From Oribacterium sp. KHPX15 (GTDB lineage Bacteria > Bacillota > Clostridia > Lachnospirales > Lachnospiraceae): a stretch of DNA of 64,000 nt. Made by a program: the position numbers and the translations under genes. Shown in pieces: positions 10,519-18,775 of this stretch (position 1 is its first letter; each line of letters opens with the position of its first letter). The notes beneath the pieces are model-generated. The model saw only the letters and a list, made by a program, of their open reading frames with translations. It did no database searches and was not told the DNA's origin. The DNA lies in the NCBI RefSeq assembly GCF_900107835.1, contig NZ_FNRG01000002.1, positions 62,001 through 126,000 on the forward strand, written 5' to 3'.

Positions 10519-11220
10519 ATGTATTATCCAATGTTTTACGACCCGACTTATATCCTTGTTTTGATAGGTGTGGTTCTCAGCATGATCGCGAGCCACAATG
10601 TACAATCAACCTTTGAAAAGTATTCACATGTACAGGCTTTTTCCGGGCTTACCGGAGCACAGGCCGCAAAGATGATACTCGAAAGAAACGGTATCAACAA
10701 TGTCAGAGTCCAGGGCATTGCCGGAAATCTCACCGATAACTATGTACCAAGTCAGAAAGTACTGAATCTCAGTCAGTCAACTATAAACAGCACCTCCATC
10801 GCTGCCATCGGTGTGGCTGCACATGAGTGCGGACACGCTATCCAGGATGCGAAAGGCTATTATCCACTGGTACTTACGAGAACCATCTCTCCCTTATGTG
10901 CCATTGCTTCTAAGCTGTCTATTCCGCTGATATTATTCGGATTCATCATAAGTATGACTTCACTTATACAGATTGGCATAATCGCCTTTGCAGTTGCCAT
11001 ATCTATCCAGCTTCTGACTTTACCCGTGGAGTTTGATGCTTCCAGAAGAGCTGTTCAGACTCTGGCAGAGTACGGTATGGTGAATGACAACGAGCTTAAC
11101 GGCATCAAGGCCGTTCTCAAGGCTGCCGCATTAACCTATGTTGCGGCTGCCGCATCTTCAGTTCTGCAGCTTTTACGTTTAGTTTTACTCACACAAGGAA
11201 GAGGAAGACGAAGAAGATAG
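10519..11220 (+). CDS. YugP-type membrane zinc metallopeptidase
   Basis: About 233 aa. An N-terminal membrane segment (YILVLIGVVLSMIA) is followed by the zinc motif HECGHAIQ (near 10828), then a hydrophobic pair of membrane helices around 10910-11040, and a short Arg-rich end (GRGRRRR). This matches the neutral zinc metallopeptidase family COG2738 (B. subtilis YugP). Substrates are unknown; the active site is probably near the inner face of the membrane. ATG 10519 is chosen because AGGAGGTGAT (10504-10513) sits right before it; the GTG at 10510 lies inside that ribosome site. Its place between fmt and rsmB is conserved in Clostridia. Confidence 0.9.
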   Translation: MYYPMFYDPTYILVLIGVVLSMIASHNVQSTFEKYSHVQAFSGLTGAQAAKMILERNGINNVRVQGIAGNLTDNYVPSQKVLNLSQSTINSTSIAAIGVAAHECGHAIQDAKGYYPLVLTRTISPLCAIASKLSIPLILFGFIISMTSLIQIGIIAFAVAISIQLLTLPVEFDASRRAVQTLAEYGMVNDNELNGIKAVLKAAALTYVAAAASSVLQLLRLVLLTQGRGRRRR

Positions 11221-11227
11221 GACGTCT

Positions 11228-12544
11228 ATGGAAAATAAAAAGCCATTTAAAAAACACTTTAATAAAACTTCCCGCCCGTATACACACACCGGAAAGCCTC
11301 AGGAAAAGACCGCAGTTACACCGCGGTCTATTGCGATTTATAGCCTGAATAAAATCCTGGAGGAAAAACTGTTTTCCCATATCGTTCTGAGAGAGCAGCT
11401 CCAAAAATACACCAATCTCACAGAACGCGACCGCAATTTCATTACACGTCTCGTTGAGGGAACTCTGGAGTATACCGTCCAGATTGATTTCATTTTGAAC
11501 AGGCATAGTAAAACTCATACCAAGAATATGGATCCTCTGATAAGGACCGTCCTTCGTATGTCCTCATACCAGATTTTATATATGGACAGAGTCCCTGACA
11601 GTGCAGCTATTAACGAGGCGGTCAGCTTCATTAAATCACAAAGTGACAAAAAAATATCCTTTCTGTCAGGCTTTGTTAATGGAGTCCTCCGCACCATATC
11701 AAGAGAAAAGGAAACTATATTTGCTGACCTCGCCCATACCGGAAAGACACCTGCCTATATTCGACTGAGCACACCTTTATGGCTTTATGATTATCTCAGG
11801 GTAATGTACGGAAGAGAAACCACAGAGCAGATGCTTGACTGGTTTTTAAAGGGTTCAAAAAAGAACTATGTACGTTTTAAGGACGGACACTCTGAGATCA
11901 TGGATGGTAATATCTCAAAAACAAAGCTCTTTAAGAGCGGCGACATAACTGTCCAGGACTATGCTTCACAGCAGGTCGGAATAGAAGCCGATCCTCATGC
12001 AGGAGATCTGGTGGTGGACGTTTGCGCCGCTCCCGGCGGAAAGAGCTGTCATATAGCCGAGCTCCTTCAGGGAACAGGTCATGTTGACGCAAGAGACCTT
12101 ACAGAAGATAAGATCACACTTATCAACGAAAACATTGAAAGGCTTTCCCTTGAAAATATTTCCGCAAAGGTGTTTGACGCAAGAATACAGGATCCTTCAC
12201 TTCTGGACGAATCCGGTAATGGAAAAGCAGACATCGTACTGGCGGATCTTCCATGTTCCGGACTTGGAATCATGGGCAAAAAGCCGGACATCCGTTTCAA
12301 TACTTCATTAAACAGCATAAAGGAACTCCAGTCACTTCAACGAGAGATCCTTACAACCGTTATAAACTATGTTAAACCCGGCGGAAAGCTTATATATTCT
12401 ACCTGCACACTCAGCAAAGAGGAGAATGAGGACAACAGGGATTTCATACTTTCCCTTCCGGGATTCACTTTAGAAAAGGAAAAGAAGTTCCTTCCGGGGG
12501 AACCTTCTGATGGCTTTTACCTTTGTGTGTTCAGGAAGGTCTGA
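11228..12544 (+). CDS. rsmB: 16S rRNA (cytosine-967 C5)-methyltransferase
   Basis: 438 aa. The N-terminal NusB-like RNA-binding domain occupies roughly residues 30-165 and the Rossmann methylase domain follows. The S-adenosylmethionine loop DVCAAPGGKS lies near 12016, the PCS motif ADLPCSGLGIMGKKPDIR near 12240, and the catalytic Cys motif IYSTCTLSKEEN near 12396. It methylates C967 of 16S rRNA by a two-cysteine mechanism. The first ~35 residues are a basic, unstructured leader. It is 8 bp after the YugP-type peptidase and 72 bp before rlmN, so co-transcription is likely. Confidence 0.95.
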   Translation: MENKKPFKKHFNKTSRPYTHTGKPQEKTAVTPRSIAIYSLNKILEEKLFSHIVLREQLQKYTNLTERDRNFITRLVEGTLEYTVQIDFILNRHSKTHTKNMDPLIRTVLRMSSYQILYMDRVPDSAAINEAVSFIKSQSDKKISFLSGFVNGVLRTISREKETIFADLAHTGKTPAYIRLSTPLWLYDYLRVMYGRETTEQMLDWFLKGSKKNYVRFKDGHSEIMDGNISKTKLFKSGDITVQDYASQQVGIEADPHAGDLVVDVCAAPGGKSCHIAELLQGTGHVDARDLTEDKITLINENIERLSLENISAKVFDARIQDPSLLDESGNGKADIVLADLPCSGLGIMGKKPDIRFNTSLNSIKELQSLQREILTTVINYVKPGGKLIYSTCTLSKEENEDNRDFILSLPGFTLEKEKKFLPGEPSDGFYLCVFRKV

Positions 12545-12616
12545 CAGACCGGAGTTTTTTACCCGGAATCACGGGAAAGCGCCAGCATCCGAACAGAAAT
12601 AACCGGATTTATCAAA

Positions 12617-13666
12617 ATGAAAAATATACGAGACTTTGAAATAAAGGAATTAACAGAATTAATAGAAAGCATGGGGGAGAAGTCCTTTCGCGCAACACAG
12701 CTTTATCAATGGCTTCACGTGAAGCTTGCTGACGGTTTCGACGAAATGACCAATCTCCCGAAGTCTCTCCGGGAAAAACTTTCAGAAGACTACTATGCCA
12801 CACTGCCGGAGACCGTTGAGGTTCTCACCTCTCAGATCGATGAAACCAAAAAATTCATAAACCGCATGAAAGACGGTCATGTGATCGAGTCAGTCTGGAT
12901 GAAATACCAGCATGGCAATTCAGTATGTATCTCCAGCCAGGTAGGCTGCCGCATGGGCTGCAAATTCTGTGCTTCAACCCTGGATGGCCTTGCCCGAAAT
13001 CTCACATCCGGTGAAATGCTCGGCCAGGTTTACCGGATGGAAAAAGACACCGGAGAAAGGGTAGACAATATTGTCATCATGGGTTCCGGAGAACCTTTGG
13101 ACAACTATGAAGAATTTACCCGTTTCATCCGTATGATCTCAGATAAAAACGGGCTCAATATTTCCCGCAGAAATATAACCGTATCCACCTGCGGCATTGT
13201 TCCACGAATAAGGGAACTCGCAGATGAAAATTACGGAATCACTCTGGCCCTGAGCCTTCATGCGCCAAATGACGAAACCCGTAAAACCCTTATGCCTATA
13301 GCCAATAAATACTCTCTGTCGGAGATAATGCCTGCTATAGAGTATTATTTCGAAAAAACCGGACGTCGTGTAACATTTGAGTATTCCGTAGTTGAAGGTG
13401 TCAATGACAACAAAAACGAGGCGCAGCAGCTTGTCCGCCTTATACATGGCATGAAACAGAAGGGCAGGCTCCAGTGTCATGTGAACCTCATTCCTGTAAA
13501 TCCCATTAAGGAAAGAGACTGGAAACGTCCGGACCGCAGCAAGATCGAAGCATTTCAGCATATCCTGGAAAAGAACGGCATCGCAGCCACCATACGCAGG
13601 GAAATGGGCTCTGATATCTCCGGTTCCTGCGGACAATTAAGAAGAGATTACCTATTTAAGGAGTAG
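12617..13666 (+). CDS. rlmN: Dual-specificity RNA methyltransferase RlmN (radical SAM)
   Basis: 349 aa. It installs C2-methyladenosine at 23S rRNA A2503 and in some tRNAs by radical SAM chemistry. The 4Fe-4S cluster motif CRMGCKFC (CxxxCxxC) lies at about 12947-12970. It is followed by the GEPLDNY and TVSTCGIVPRIREL segments and the C-terminal GSDISGSCGQLRRD, which carries the methyl-bearing cysteine. The ribosome site before ATG 12617 is weak, consistent with translation inside an operon. The stop codon abuts the start of the phosphatase gene. Confidence 0.96.
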   Translation: MKNIRDFEIKELTELIESMGEKSFRATQLYQWLHVKLADGFDEMTNLPKSLREKLSEDYYATLPETVEVLTSQIDETKKFINRMKDGHVIESVWMKYQHGNSVCISSQVGCRMGCKFCASTLDGLARNLTSGEMLGQVYRMEKDTGERVDNIVIMGSGEPLDNYEEFTRFIRMISDKNGLNISRRNITVSTCGIVPRIRELADENYGITLALSLHAPNDETRKTLMPIANKYSLSEIMPAIEYYFEKTGRRVTFEYSVVEGVNDNKNEAQQLVRLIHGMKQKGRLQCHVNLIPVNPIKERDWKRPDRSKIEAFQHILEKNGIAATIRREMGSDISGSCGQLRRDYLFKE

Positions 13667-14416
13667 ATGATGGACTTTTATGCAAAAACAGACAAAGGCC
13701 GCAAAAGGCGTATGAATCAGGATTACGTTTTTGCGACTTCAAAGCCTGTAGGGGCATTACCTAATCTTTTCCTCCTTGCCGACGGCATGGGAGGTCATAA
13801 AGCAGGTGATTTTGCCTCGCGTTTTGCTGTGGAAGAGTTTAAAAAATACATCAGTGAAGCACCAAAAGACATTACATCTGTTCAGCTTATACAGAATGCC
13901 ATTTCCTCTGTTAATGAACGTCTGTACAAACTGTCAATGGAAGATGAAAACTATAGCGGTATGGGCACAACTCTGGTATCAGCATTTATTGATGATAATG
14001 TCATCACCGTAAGTAACATCGGAGATTCCCGAGCTTATATCATCCACGGAAATACCATAAAGCAGATCACCAGGGATCATTCCTACGTGGAAGAAATGGT
14101 CAGACGTGGTTTTATGCGCCGTGGTTCACAGGAATACCTTAATTCCAGAAATATCATAACCCGTGCAGTGGGTATCGAACCCCGTGTAGCTGCCGACTTT
14201 TTTGAAGTTGAACTGTCTGAAGGAGACTATTTTCTTATGTGTTCAGACGGACTCAGCAACATGGCAGACAATGAAAGTATCCGTAACATCATCCGTGAAC
14301 GGAATTCTGTCGAAAACAAGGTTCAGGCATTGATCGATATAGCCAATATCAACGGTGGTAAGGACAACATCGGCATCGTACTTGTTGACCCTTACAGAGA
14401 GGAGGCAGAGTCATGA
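13667..14416 (+). CDS. prpC: PP2C-family Ser/Thr protein phosphatase (Stp/PrpC)
   Basis: About 249 aa. A metal-dependent PP2C phosphatase that reverses phosphorylation by the kinase encoded next door. Metal-binding aspartates are visible in LADGMGGHKAGD (near 13777), GDSRAYI (near 14023), CSDGLSNM (near 14239) and KDNIG (near 14362). Two ATGs lie in tandem (13667, 13670); spacing from AAGGAG at 13658-13663 slightly favours 13670. Its last bases overlap the prkC start (ATGATG/TGA), implying translational coupling and balanced amounts of kinase and phosphatase. Confidence 0.95.
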   Translation: MMDFYAKTDKGRKRRMNQDYVFATSKPVGALPNLFLLADGMGGHKAGDFASRFAVEEFKKYISEAPKDITSVQLIQNAISSVNERLYKLSMEDENYSGMGTTLVSAFIDDNVITVSNIGDSRAYIIHGNTIKQITRDHSYVEEMVRRGFMRRGSQEYLNSRNIITRAVGIEPRVAADFFEVELSEGDYFLMCSDGLSNMADNESIRNIIRERNSVENKVQALIDIANINGGKDNIGIVLVDPYREEAES

Positions 14417-16569
14417 TGATTCAGGAAGGACAGCTCCTTGATGACAGATACGAAATTGACTCCCTCATCGGTCAGGGCGGAATGAGTTATGTTTATCGTG
14501 CCACAGATAAGAAGATGGGACGTGCTGTGGCCATCAAGGTACTGAAAGAAGAGTACTGTGAAGACGAAGATTTTATTAAGAAATTCCAAAATGAGGCTCA
14601 GGCTGCCGCGAAACTCAATCATCCGAATATAGTTGCAGTTTATGACATCGTAGATAATCACGAGGATAAGCTCCACTATATTGTGATGGAACTTGTGGAA
14701 GGTATTACATTAAAAACTTATATCCAGAGAAAGGGAGCCATGAACTCCAGGGAGGCCATCGCTTTGGCACTTCAGGTAGTGGGAGGTATCGAACAGGCTC
14801 ACAAAAACGGCATAGTACACCGTGACATCAAGCCTCAGAATATGATTGTATCCGATGACGGCACTGTTAAAGTCGCCGATTTCGGTATAGCAAGAGCTGC
14901 CACCCAGCAAACGGTAAACACAACCGTTATGGGCTCGGTACATTATATCTCTCCCGAACAGGCACGTTCCGGACAAGCTGATGAAAGATCTGATATCTAC
15001 AGCTTCGGCTGCACATTATATGAAATGCTTACAGGTAAGGTCCCTTATGACGGAAGCACCTCCGTTGCCGTGGTATTTGCCCACATGGAGAATAAGATTC
15101 CCAGAGTTCGCGATCTTGTTCCTGAAGTTTATCCGGCACTTGATATAGCAGTCTTCAAGTGTATGCAGAAGCGCCCGGGCAAACGTTATCAGCACATAGG
15201 AGAACTCGGTGAGGATCTCAGGAAAGCTCTTAAGGATCCCAGTGGTTCTTTCTTTAAGGGAAACATTCCTGAGGATCTGGATGATACAAGAATACTTTCG
15301 CCTGCTGAGCTGGATGAACTTAAGTCCATGCAGGATCAGTCAGGTTCAAAAGAGCAGCCTCAATATAGCGGAATACTGGGTTTCCTTTATGATCACAATA
15401 TAATAAAAGATCACATTATGCTTTCCCGCATCATTACAATCATATGCGGTATCGCAATACTGATCCTTGTTCTGATCATCGGAAAAAATGCAGTTGAGTT
15501 CTTCACCCGTGACACAACTCCTTTGGAAACAACAGCTGCCACGACTGAAGAAACCGAGGAAACGACTGCTGTCAGCATTACCATTTCCGCCCTTGAAACA
15601 CGTATTCAGGGCATAATCGGTCTGACAATAGATGAAGCGGAAGATGAACTCAGTGAATACGGAATCAGGATATTATCATCCGGTGCCGAATATTCTGACA
15701 CCTATAATGAGGGTGTTATCATCAGCTATCCCGACAGGGATTATACTGCCGGAAGCACCATAGAGGTTACTGTTTCCAAAGGTCCACAGACAATTGTTTT
15801 TTACAATAAAAACAATCCATATGACCTTAGTTCTCTCAATGAGACAAAATTTCAGGATATTGAGACCCGCCTTAAGGAGCGCGAAATTCCGTACAGCGTA
15901 ACTGAGGAATACTCGGATACAATTCCGGCAGGATATGTGATCCGGACAAACAAACCCGATTCATCAGGTTCTGAACCGCTTGAGATAGTGGTTTCAAGAG
16001 GACTTAATGCGAACGTTGTCAATGTTCCGGATCTTAAAGAATACACAGAAACAGATGCCCTGACAACCTTGTCGCTTCTTGAACTGACACCGGGAAACAT
16101 TTCCTATCTCCCGGACAATACTACAGAAGAAGGTATCGTGACCGGACAGTCCATAGCAGCAGGAACTCCTGTACCAAAGGGCACCACCATAAGCTTTACT
16201 GTTTCGGCGGGACCTAACGGAATTGCCAGTGTCAAGTCGGTAGAACCGGGAGACCTTGAGACGATAGCATCAGGCAATGACGGCTGGTATAGTTCTATCA
16301 GTACAACCGTCTCCCTGGGATCAGGTGCAGAACCCGGATCAAGTGAAACCATGCTTGTGTCCATAAGACTCATGCAGGATGTGAACGGAGAGGAGCACTA
16401 CAGAACTCTTCAGGAAGCCCGTTCCTATGCCGTCGGAACAGAGCTTCAGGTTGTATTCCCGACTATAAAGGGTGAAGAAGGAATACCTTCAGGTGTCGTT
16501 GAAGTTGTTAATGCCTCCACCGATACTGTCATTGCTTCCTTTGCATGTGCTTTCTCCCCGGAGGAGTAG
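14413..16569 (+). CDS. prkC: PASTA-domain Ser/Thr protein kinase (PrkC/Stk)
   Basis: 718 aa. The cytosolic kinase domain (about residues 13-275) has glycine loop GQGGMSYVY, catalytic Lys42, HRDIKPQN with Asp138, and DFG at 156-158. A single membrane helix lies at about 337-357, followed by a Thr-rich linker. Three PASTA-like repeats follow (about 394-459, 471-531, 537-601) and then a further extracellular beta-rich segment to the end. PASTA domains bind muropeptides or lipid II, so the kinase should sense cell-wall state and signal to division and wall synthesis. GGAGG at 14401-14405 serves ATG 14413. The gene is followed by a strong hairpin and then rsgA. Confidence 0.95.
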   Translation: MMIQEGQLLDDRYEIDSLIGQGGMSYVYRATDKKMGRAVAIKVLKEEYCEDEDFIKKFQNEAQAAAKLNHPNIVAVYDIVDNHEDKLHYIVMELVEGITLKTYIQRKGAMNSREAIALALQVVGGIEQAHKNGIVHRDIKPQNMIVSDDGTVKVADFGIARAATQQTVNTTVMGSVHYISPEQARSGQADERSDIYSFGCTLYEMLTGKVPYDGSTSVAVVFAHMENKIPRVRDLVPEVYPALDIAVFKCMQKRPGKRYQHIGELGEDLRKALKDPSGSFFKGNIPEDLDDTRILSPAELDELKSMQDQSGSKEQPQYSGILGFLYDHNIIKDHIMLSRIITIICGIAILILVLIIGKNAVEFFTRDTTPLETTAATTEETEETTAVSITISALETRIQGIIGLTIDEAEDELSEYGIRILSSGAEYSDTYNEGVIISYPDRDYTAGSTIEVTVSKGPQTIVFYNKNNPYDLSSLNETKFQDIETRLKEREIPYSVTEEYSDTIPAGYVIRTNKPDSSGSEPLEIVVSRGLNANVVNVPDLKEYTETDALTTLSLLELTPGNISYLPDNTTEEGIVTGQSIAAGTPVPKGTTISFTVSAGPNGIASVKSVEPGDLETIASGNDGWYSSISTTVSLGSGAEPGSSETMLVSIRLMQDVNGEEHYRTLQEARSYAVGTELQVVFPTIKGEEGIPSGVVEVVNASTDTVIASFACAFSPEE

Positions 16570-16577
16570 GCTACTTA

Positions 16578-16608
16578 ATCGAGTAGGGGGAAGGCACCCC
16601 TACTCGAT
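16578..16608 (+). other. Intercistronic 12-bp hairpin without T-tract
   Basis: A perfect inverted repeat: ATCGAGTAGGGG (16578-16589) and CCCCTACTCGAT (16597-16608) around a 7-nt loop. It lies 9 bp after the prkC stop. No T-run follows, so it is not a classic Rho-independent terminator. It could stabilise the upstream mRNA end or be a processing site between prkC and rsgA. Confidence 0.7.
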
Positions 16609-16684
16609 GTCACGTTGGCCCTCAAATGAATATAAATATTCGCTTGAAGGCCGTATCGCGCAAACTAAGATTCATGAGGTTAAA

Positions 16685-17668
16685 ATGTCTTTAAAAGGAA
16701 AAATCTACAAGGGAATAGGAGGTTTTTATTACGTTCACACGGGAGAAGGTGACTACGAGTGCCGTGCCAAAGGTATATTCCGAAATCGTAATGAAAAGCC
16801 TTTGGTTGGAGATGATGCGGAGATTGAGCCGGTCCAGGACAGTGAAAAGGAACGGGAAGGCTCCGTTATCCGCATCCTTCCAAGGAAAAACCAGCTGATA
16901 CGTCCGGAAGTTGCCAATATTGATCAGGCAGTAGTTGTATTTGCCTTGAAGCACCCGGACCCTAATCTGAGTCTTCTTGACAGATTTCTCATCCATATGG
17001 AACAGCGGGACATACCTGTGGTCATTTTTTTCAATAAAGTAGATCTCATTGATGTTCCTGAAAGTGACTTTCCCGAAGAGTCTCAGGAAACCTCTATTCC
17101 AAAGTGGAAAAAGAAGAAAGACAAAGCTTTATCGATTCCGGAAATTCATGCAGAGCACCCGGAACTCATCCCGGAGATATACAGAAACGCAGGATATAAA
17201 GTTCTGGAAATAAGCACAAAGTCCGGAGACTGTTATGAAAGAATCATGGAGGTTCTCCGCGGAAAGACCACAGTTCTTTCCGGCCCCAGCGGCGTAGGTA
17301 AATCCTCCATCACAAATCTTATACATCCGGATGCCAATATGGAAACCGGAGAACTGAGCCGTAAGATTGAGCGAGGAAAAAACACCACGAGACATACAGA
17401 ATTTTTCTATATAGATGACGACACCTATGTGCTGGATACTCCCGGTTTCACTTCTCTCTATGTCAATGACATCGATCCGGAACGGCTTATGTACTATTTC
17501 CCCGAATTCGAGAGCCACAGACAAAACTGTCGTTTCAAAACCTGTATCCACATAGGAGAAAAAGACTGTGCTGTAAAAGATGCTGTACAGAAGGGTGAAA
17601 TATCCAGAGAACGTTACGACAGTTATGTGCTTCTATACAATGAACTGAAATCACAACGAAGATACTGA
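16685..17668 (+). CDS. rsgA: Small-subunit biogenesis GTPase RsgA
   Basis: About 327 aa. A circularly permuted GTPase that matures the 30S subunit. The N-terminal OB-fold begins MSLKGKIYKGIGGFYYV; the G4 motif FFNKVDLID (near 17028) precedes the G1 loop GPSGVGKSS (near 17284) and the G3 DTPG (near 17437), the permuted order expected. The C-terminal zinc knuckle NCRFKTCIHIGEKDC (near 17527) has Cys-Cys-His-Cys ligands. The start at 16685 is chosen because the OB fold begins there; a longer frame from 16472 would run through prkC and the hairpin. Its place after prkC is the standard Firmicutes arrangement. Confidence 0.94.
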   Translation: MSLKGKIYKGIGGFYYVHTGEGDYECRAKGIFRNRNEKPLVGDDAEIEPVQDSEKEREGSVIRILPRKNQLIRPEVANIDQAVVVFALKHPDPNLSLLDRFLIHMEQRDIPVVIFFNKVDLIDVPESDFPEESQETSIPKWKKKKDKALSIPEIHAEHPELIPEIYRNAGYKVLEISTKSGDCYERIMEVLRGKTTVLSGPSGVGKSSITNLIHPDANMETGELSRKIERGKNTTRHTEFFYIDDDTYVLDTPGFTSLYVNDIDPERLMYYFPEFESHRQNCRFKTCIHIGEKDCAVKDAVQKGEISRERYDSYVLLYNELKSQRRY

Positions 17669-17720
17669 TCTTTTCAATGTCACCGGTTCATTCGTTAAGT
17701 ATAAAAGGACTTATCATAAA

Positions 17721-18596
17721 ATGAAAAAACTTGCAGTTATAAATGACCTTAGCGGCGTTGGCCGAAGTTCTCTTTCCATACAGTTACCTGTGGTATCTAC
17801 CCTTTCAGTTACCGCATGTCCTGTGCCTACAGCCATTTTGAGCAGTCATACAGCATTTAAAGAAGTCGCAAAAGTTGATTTTAAGGATCATCTTTCCGGT
17901 TTCTTTGATGCCTGGAACAAAAACGGCTTTAGCTTTGATGGAATCCTTATAGGATATCTCGGGGATACGGAGGAACATCCTCTGATAGAAGACTTTATCA
18001 GGGAACAAAAAAAGCGAAATCCTGAACTCACGGTTATACTTGACCCTGTAATGGCTGATAACGGAAGTCTTTACCGTCATATGACACAAAAACATATTGA
18101 AGCAATGCTATCTCTTGCAAAGTATGCCGACCTCCTTACACCGAATCTCACTGAAGCCGCGCTCCTGGCTGATTTTGATTATGAGGGCATGAAGGAAACC
18201 CTGAAAGACTGCAAGCTTGACGCAGCCAAAGGTATGGTTTTCAATTCCTTATTGTCTGCCCTTCATCACATAACACCCGGAGCGGTCATAGTTACCGGAA
18301 TCGAAGAAGAGAACGAAGCAGGAGAAAAAATGCTTTTAAATGTCCTTTCCGAAACCGATGGAGATCTCAGATTCATCCGTAATCCCCGTACAGGAAACGG
18401 AAGACCGGGCACAGGAGATCTTTTCAGTGCCATTATAAGCGCTAAACTCCTGAAGGGTACAGATCACGAGAAGGCATGTCGTTCCGCAGCAGATTTCGTC
18501 GGACTTGCAATAAAACATTCCGAAGAGCTTAATGTACCCGTTATCGAAGGTGTGCAGTTCGAAGATCTTCTCCGGCATCTTTTGGATTCAGATTGA
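17721..18596 (+). CDS. Pyridoxamine/pyridoxal kinase (PdxY/PdxK-like)
   Basis: 291 aa of the ribokinase-like PfkB fold. It starts with the family pattern INDLSGVGRSSLS, then SVTACPVPTAILSSHT (near 17810), DPVMADNG (near 18045), TPNLTEAALL (near 18138) and the anion-hole/catalytic segment GRPGTGDLFSAII (near 18402). The family phosphorylates B6 vitamers to feed pyridoxal phosphate salvage. It is 52 bp downstream of rsgA, where many Firmicutes have rpe and thiN instead, so its membership in the operon is a local variation. Substrate range (pyridoxal or pyridoxamine) cannot be read from the sequence. Confidence 0.88.
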   Translation: MKKLAVINDLSGVGRSSLSIQLPVVSTLSVTACPVPTAILSSHTAFKEVAKVDFKDHLSGFFDAWNKNGFSFDGILIGYLGDTEEHPLIEDFIREQKKRNPELTVILDPVMADNGSLYRHMTQKHIEAMLSLAKYADLLTPNLTEAALLADFDYEGMKETLKDCKLDAAKGMVFNSLLSALHHITPGAVIVTGIEEENEAGEKMLLNVLSETDGDLRFIRNPRTGNGRPGTGDLFSAIISAKLLKGTDHEKACRSAADFVGLAIKHSEELNVPVIEGVQFEDLLRHLLDSD

Positions 18597-18617
18597 TAAG
18601 CATTCGCCTCATATAAC

Positions 18618-18646
18618 TTGAAAATACAAAAAAATAACGCTATAGT
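18618..18646 (+). promoter_or_regulatory. Promoter of serS
   Basis: -35 TTGAAA (18618-18623), 17-bp spacer, -10 TATAGT (18641-18646). Transcription would start near 18653, leaving a ~120-nt leader before serS. The leader contains a 6-bp hairpin CCGATC/GATCGG (18722-18736). No T-box GGTGGNACCGCG-type sequence is visible. Confidence 0.65.
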
Positions 18647-18775
18647 TATTAGGTGCGTTCAGCATATATAACGAGCGTGCGTATCAAAAATCGCATGACG
18701 GCGAAACGCTATGCTTAATTTCCGATCAGAGATCGGACAGTATTACAGATTATTTCCGGGAGGAGAGAGGATCTT

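Noticed and set aside
16472-16684. Longer RsgA start at 16472
   Set aside because: It would overlap prkC by ~100 bp and translate through the hairpin; the OB-fold starts at 16685.
18647-18775. T-box riboswitch before serS
   Set aside because: No GGTGGNACCGCG-type core and no terminator/antiterminator pair could be read.
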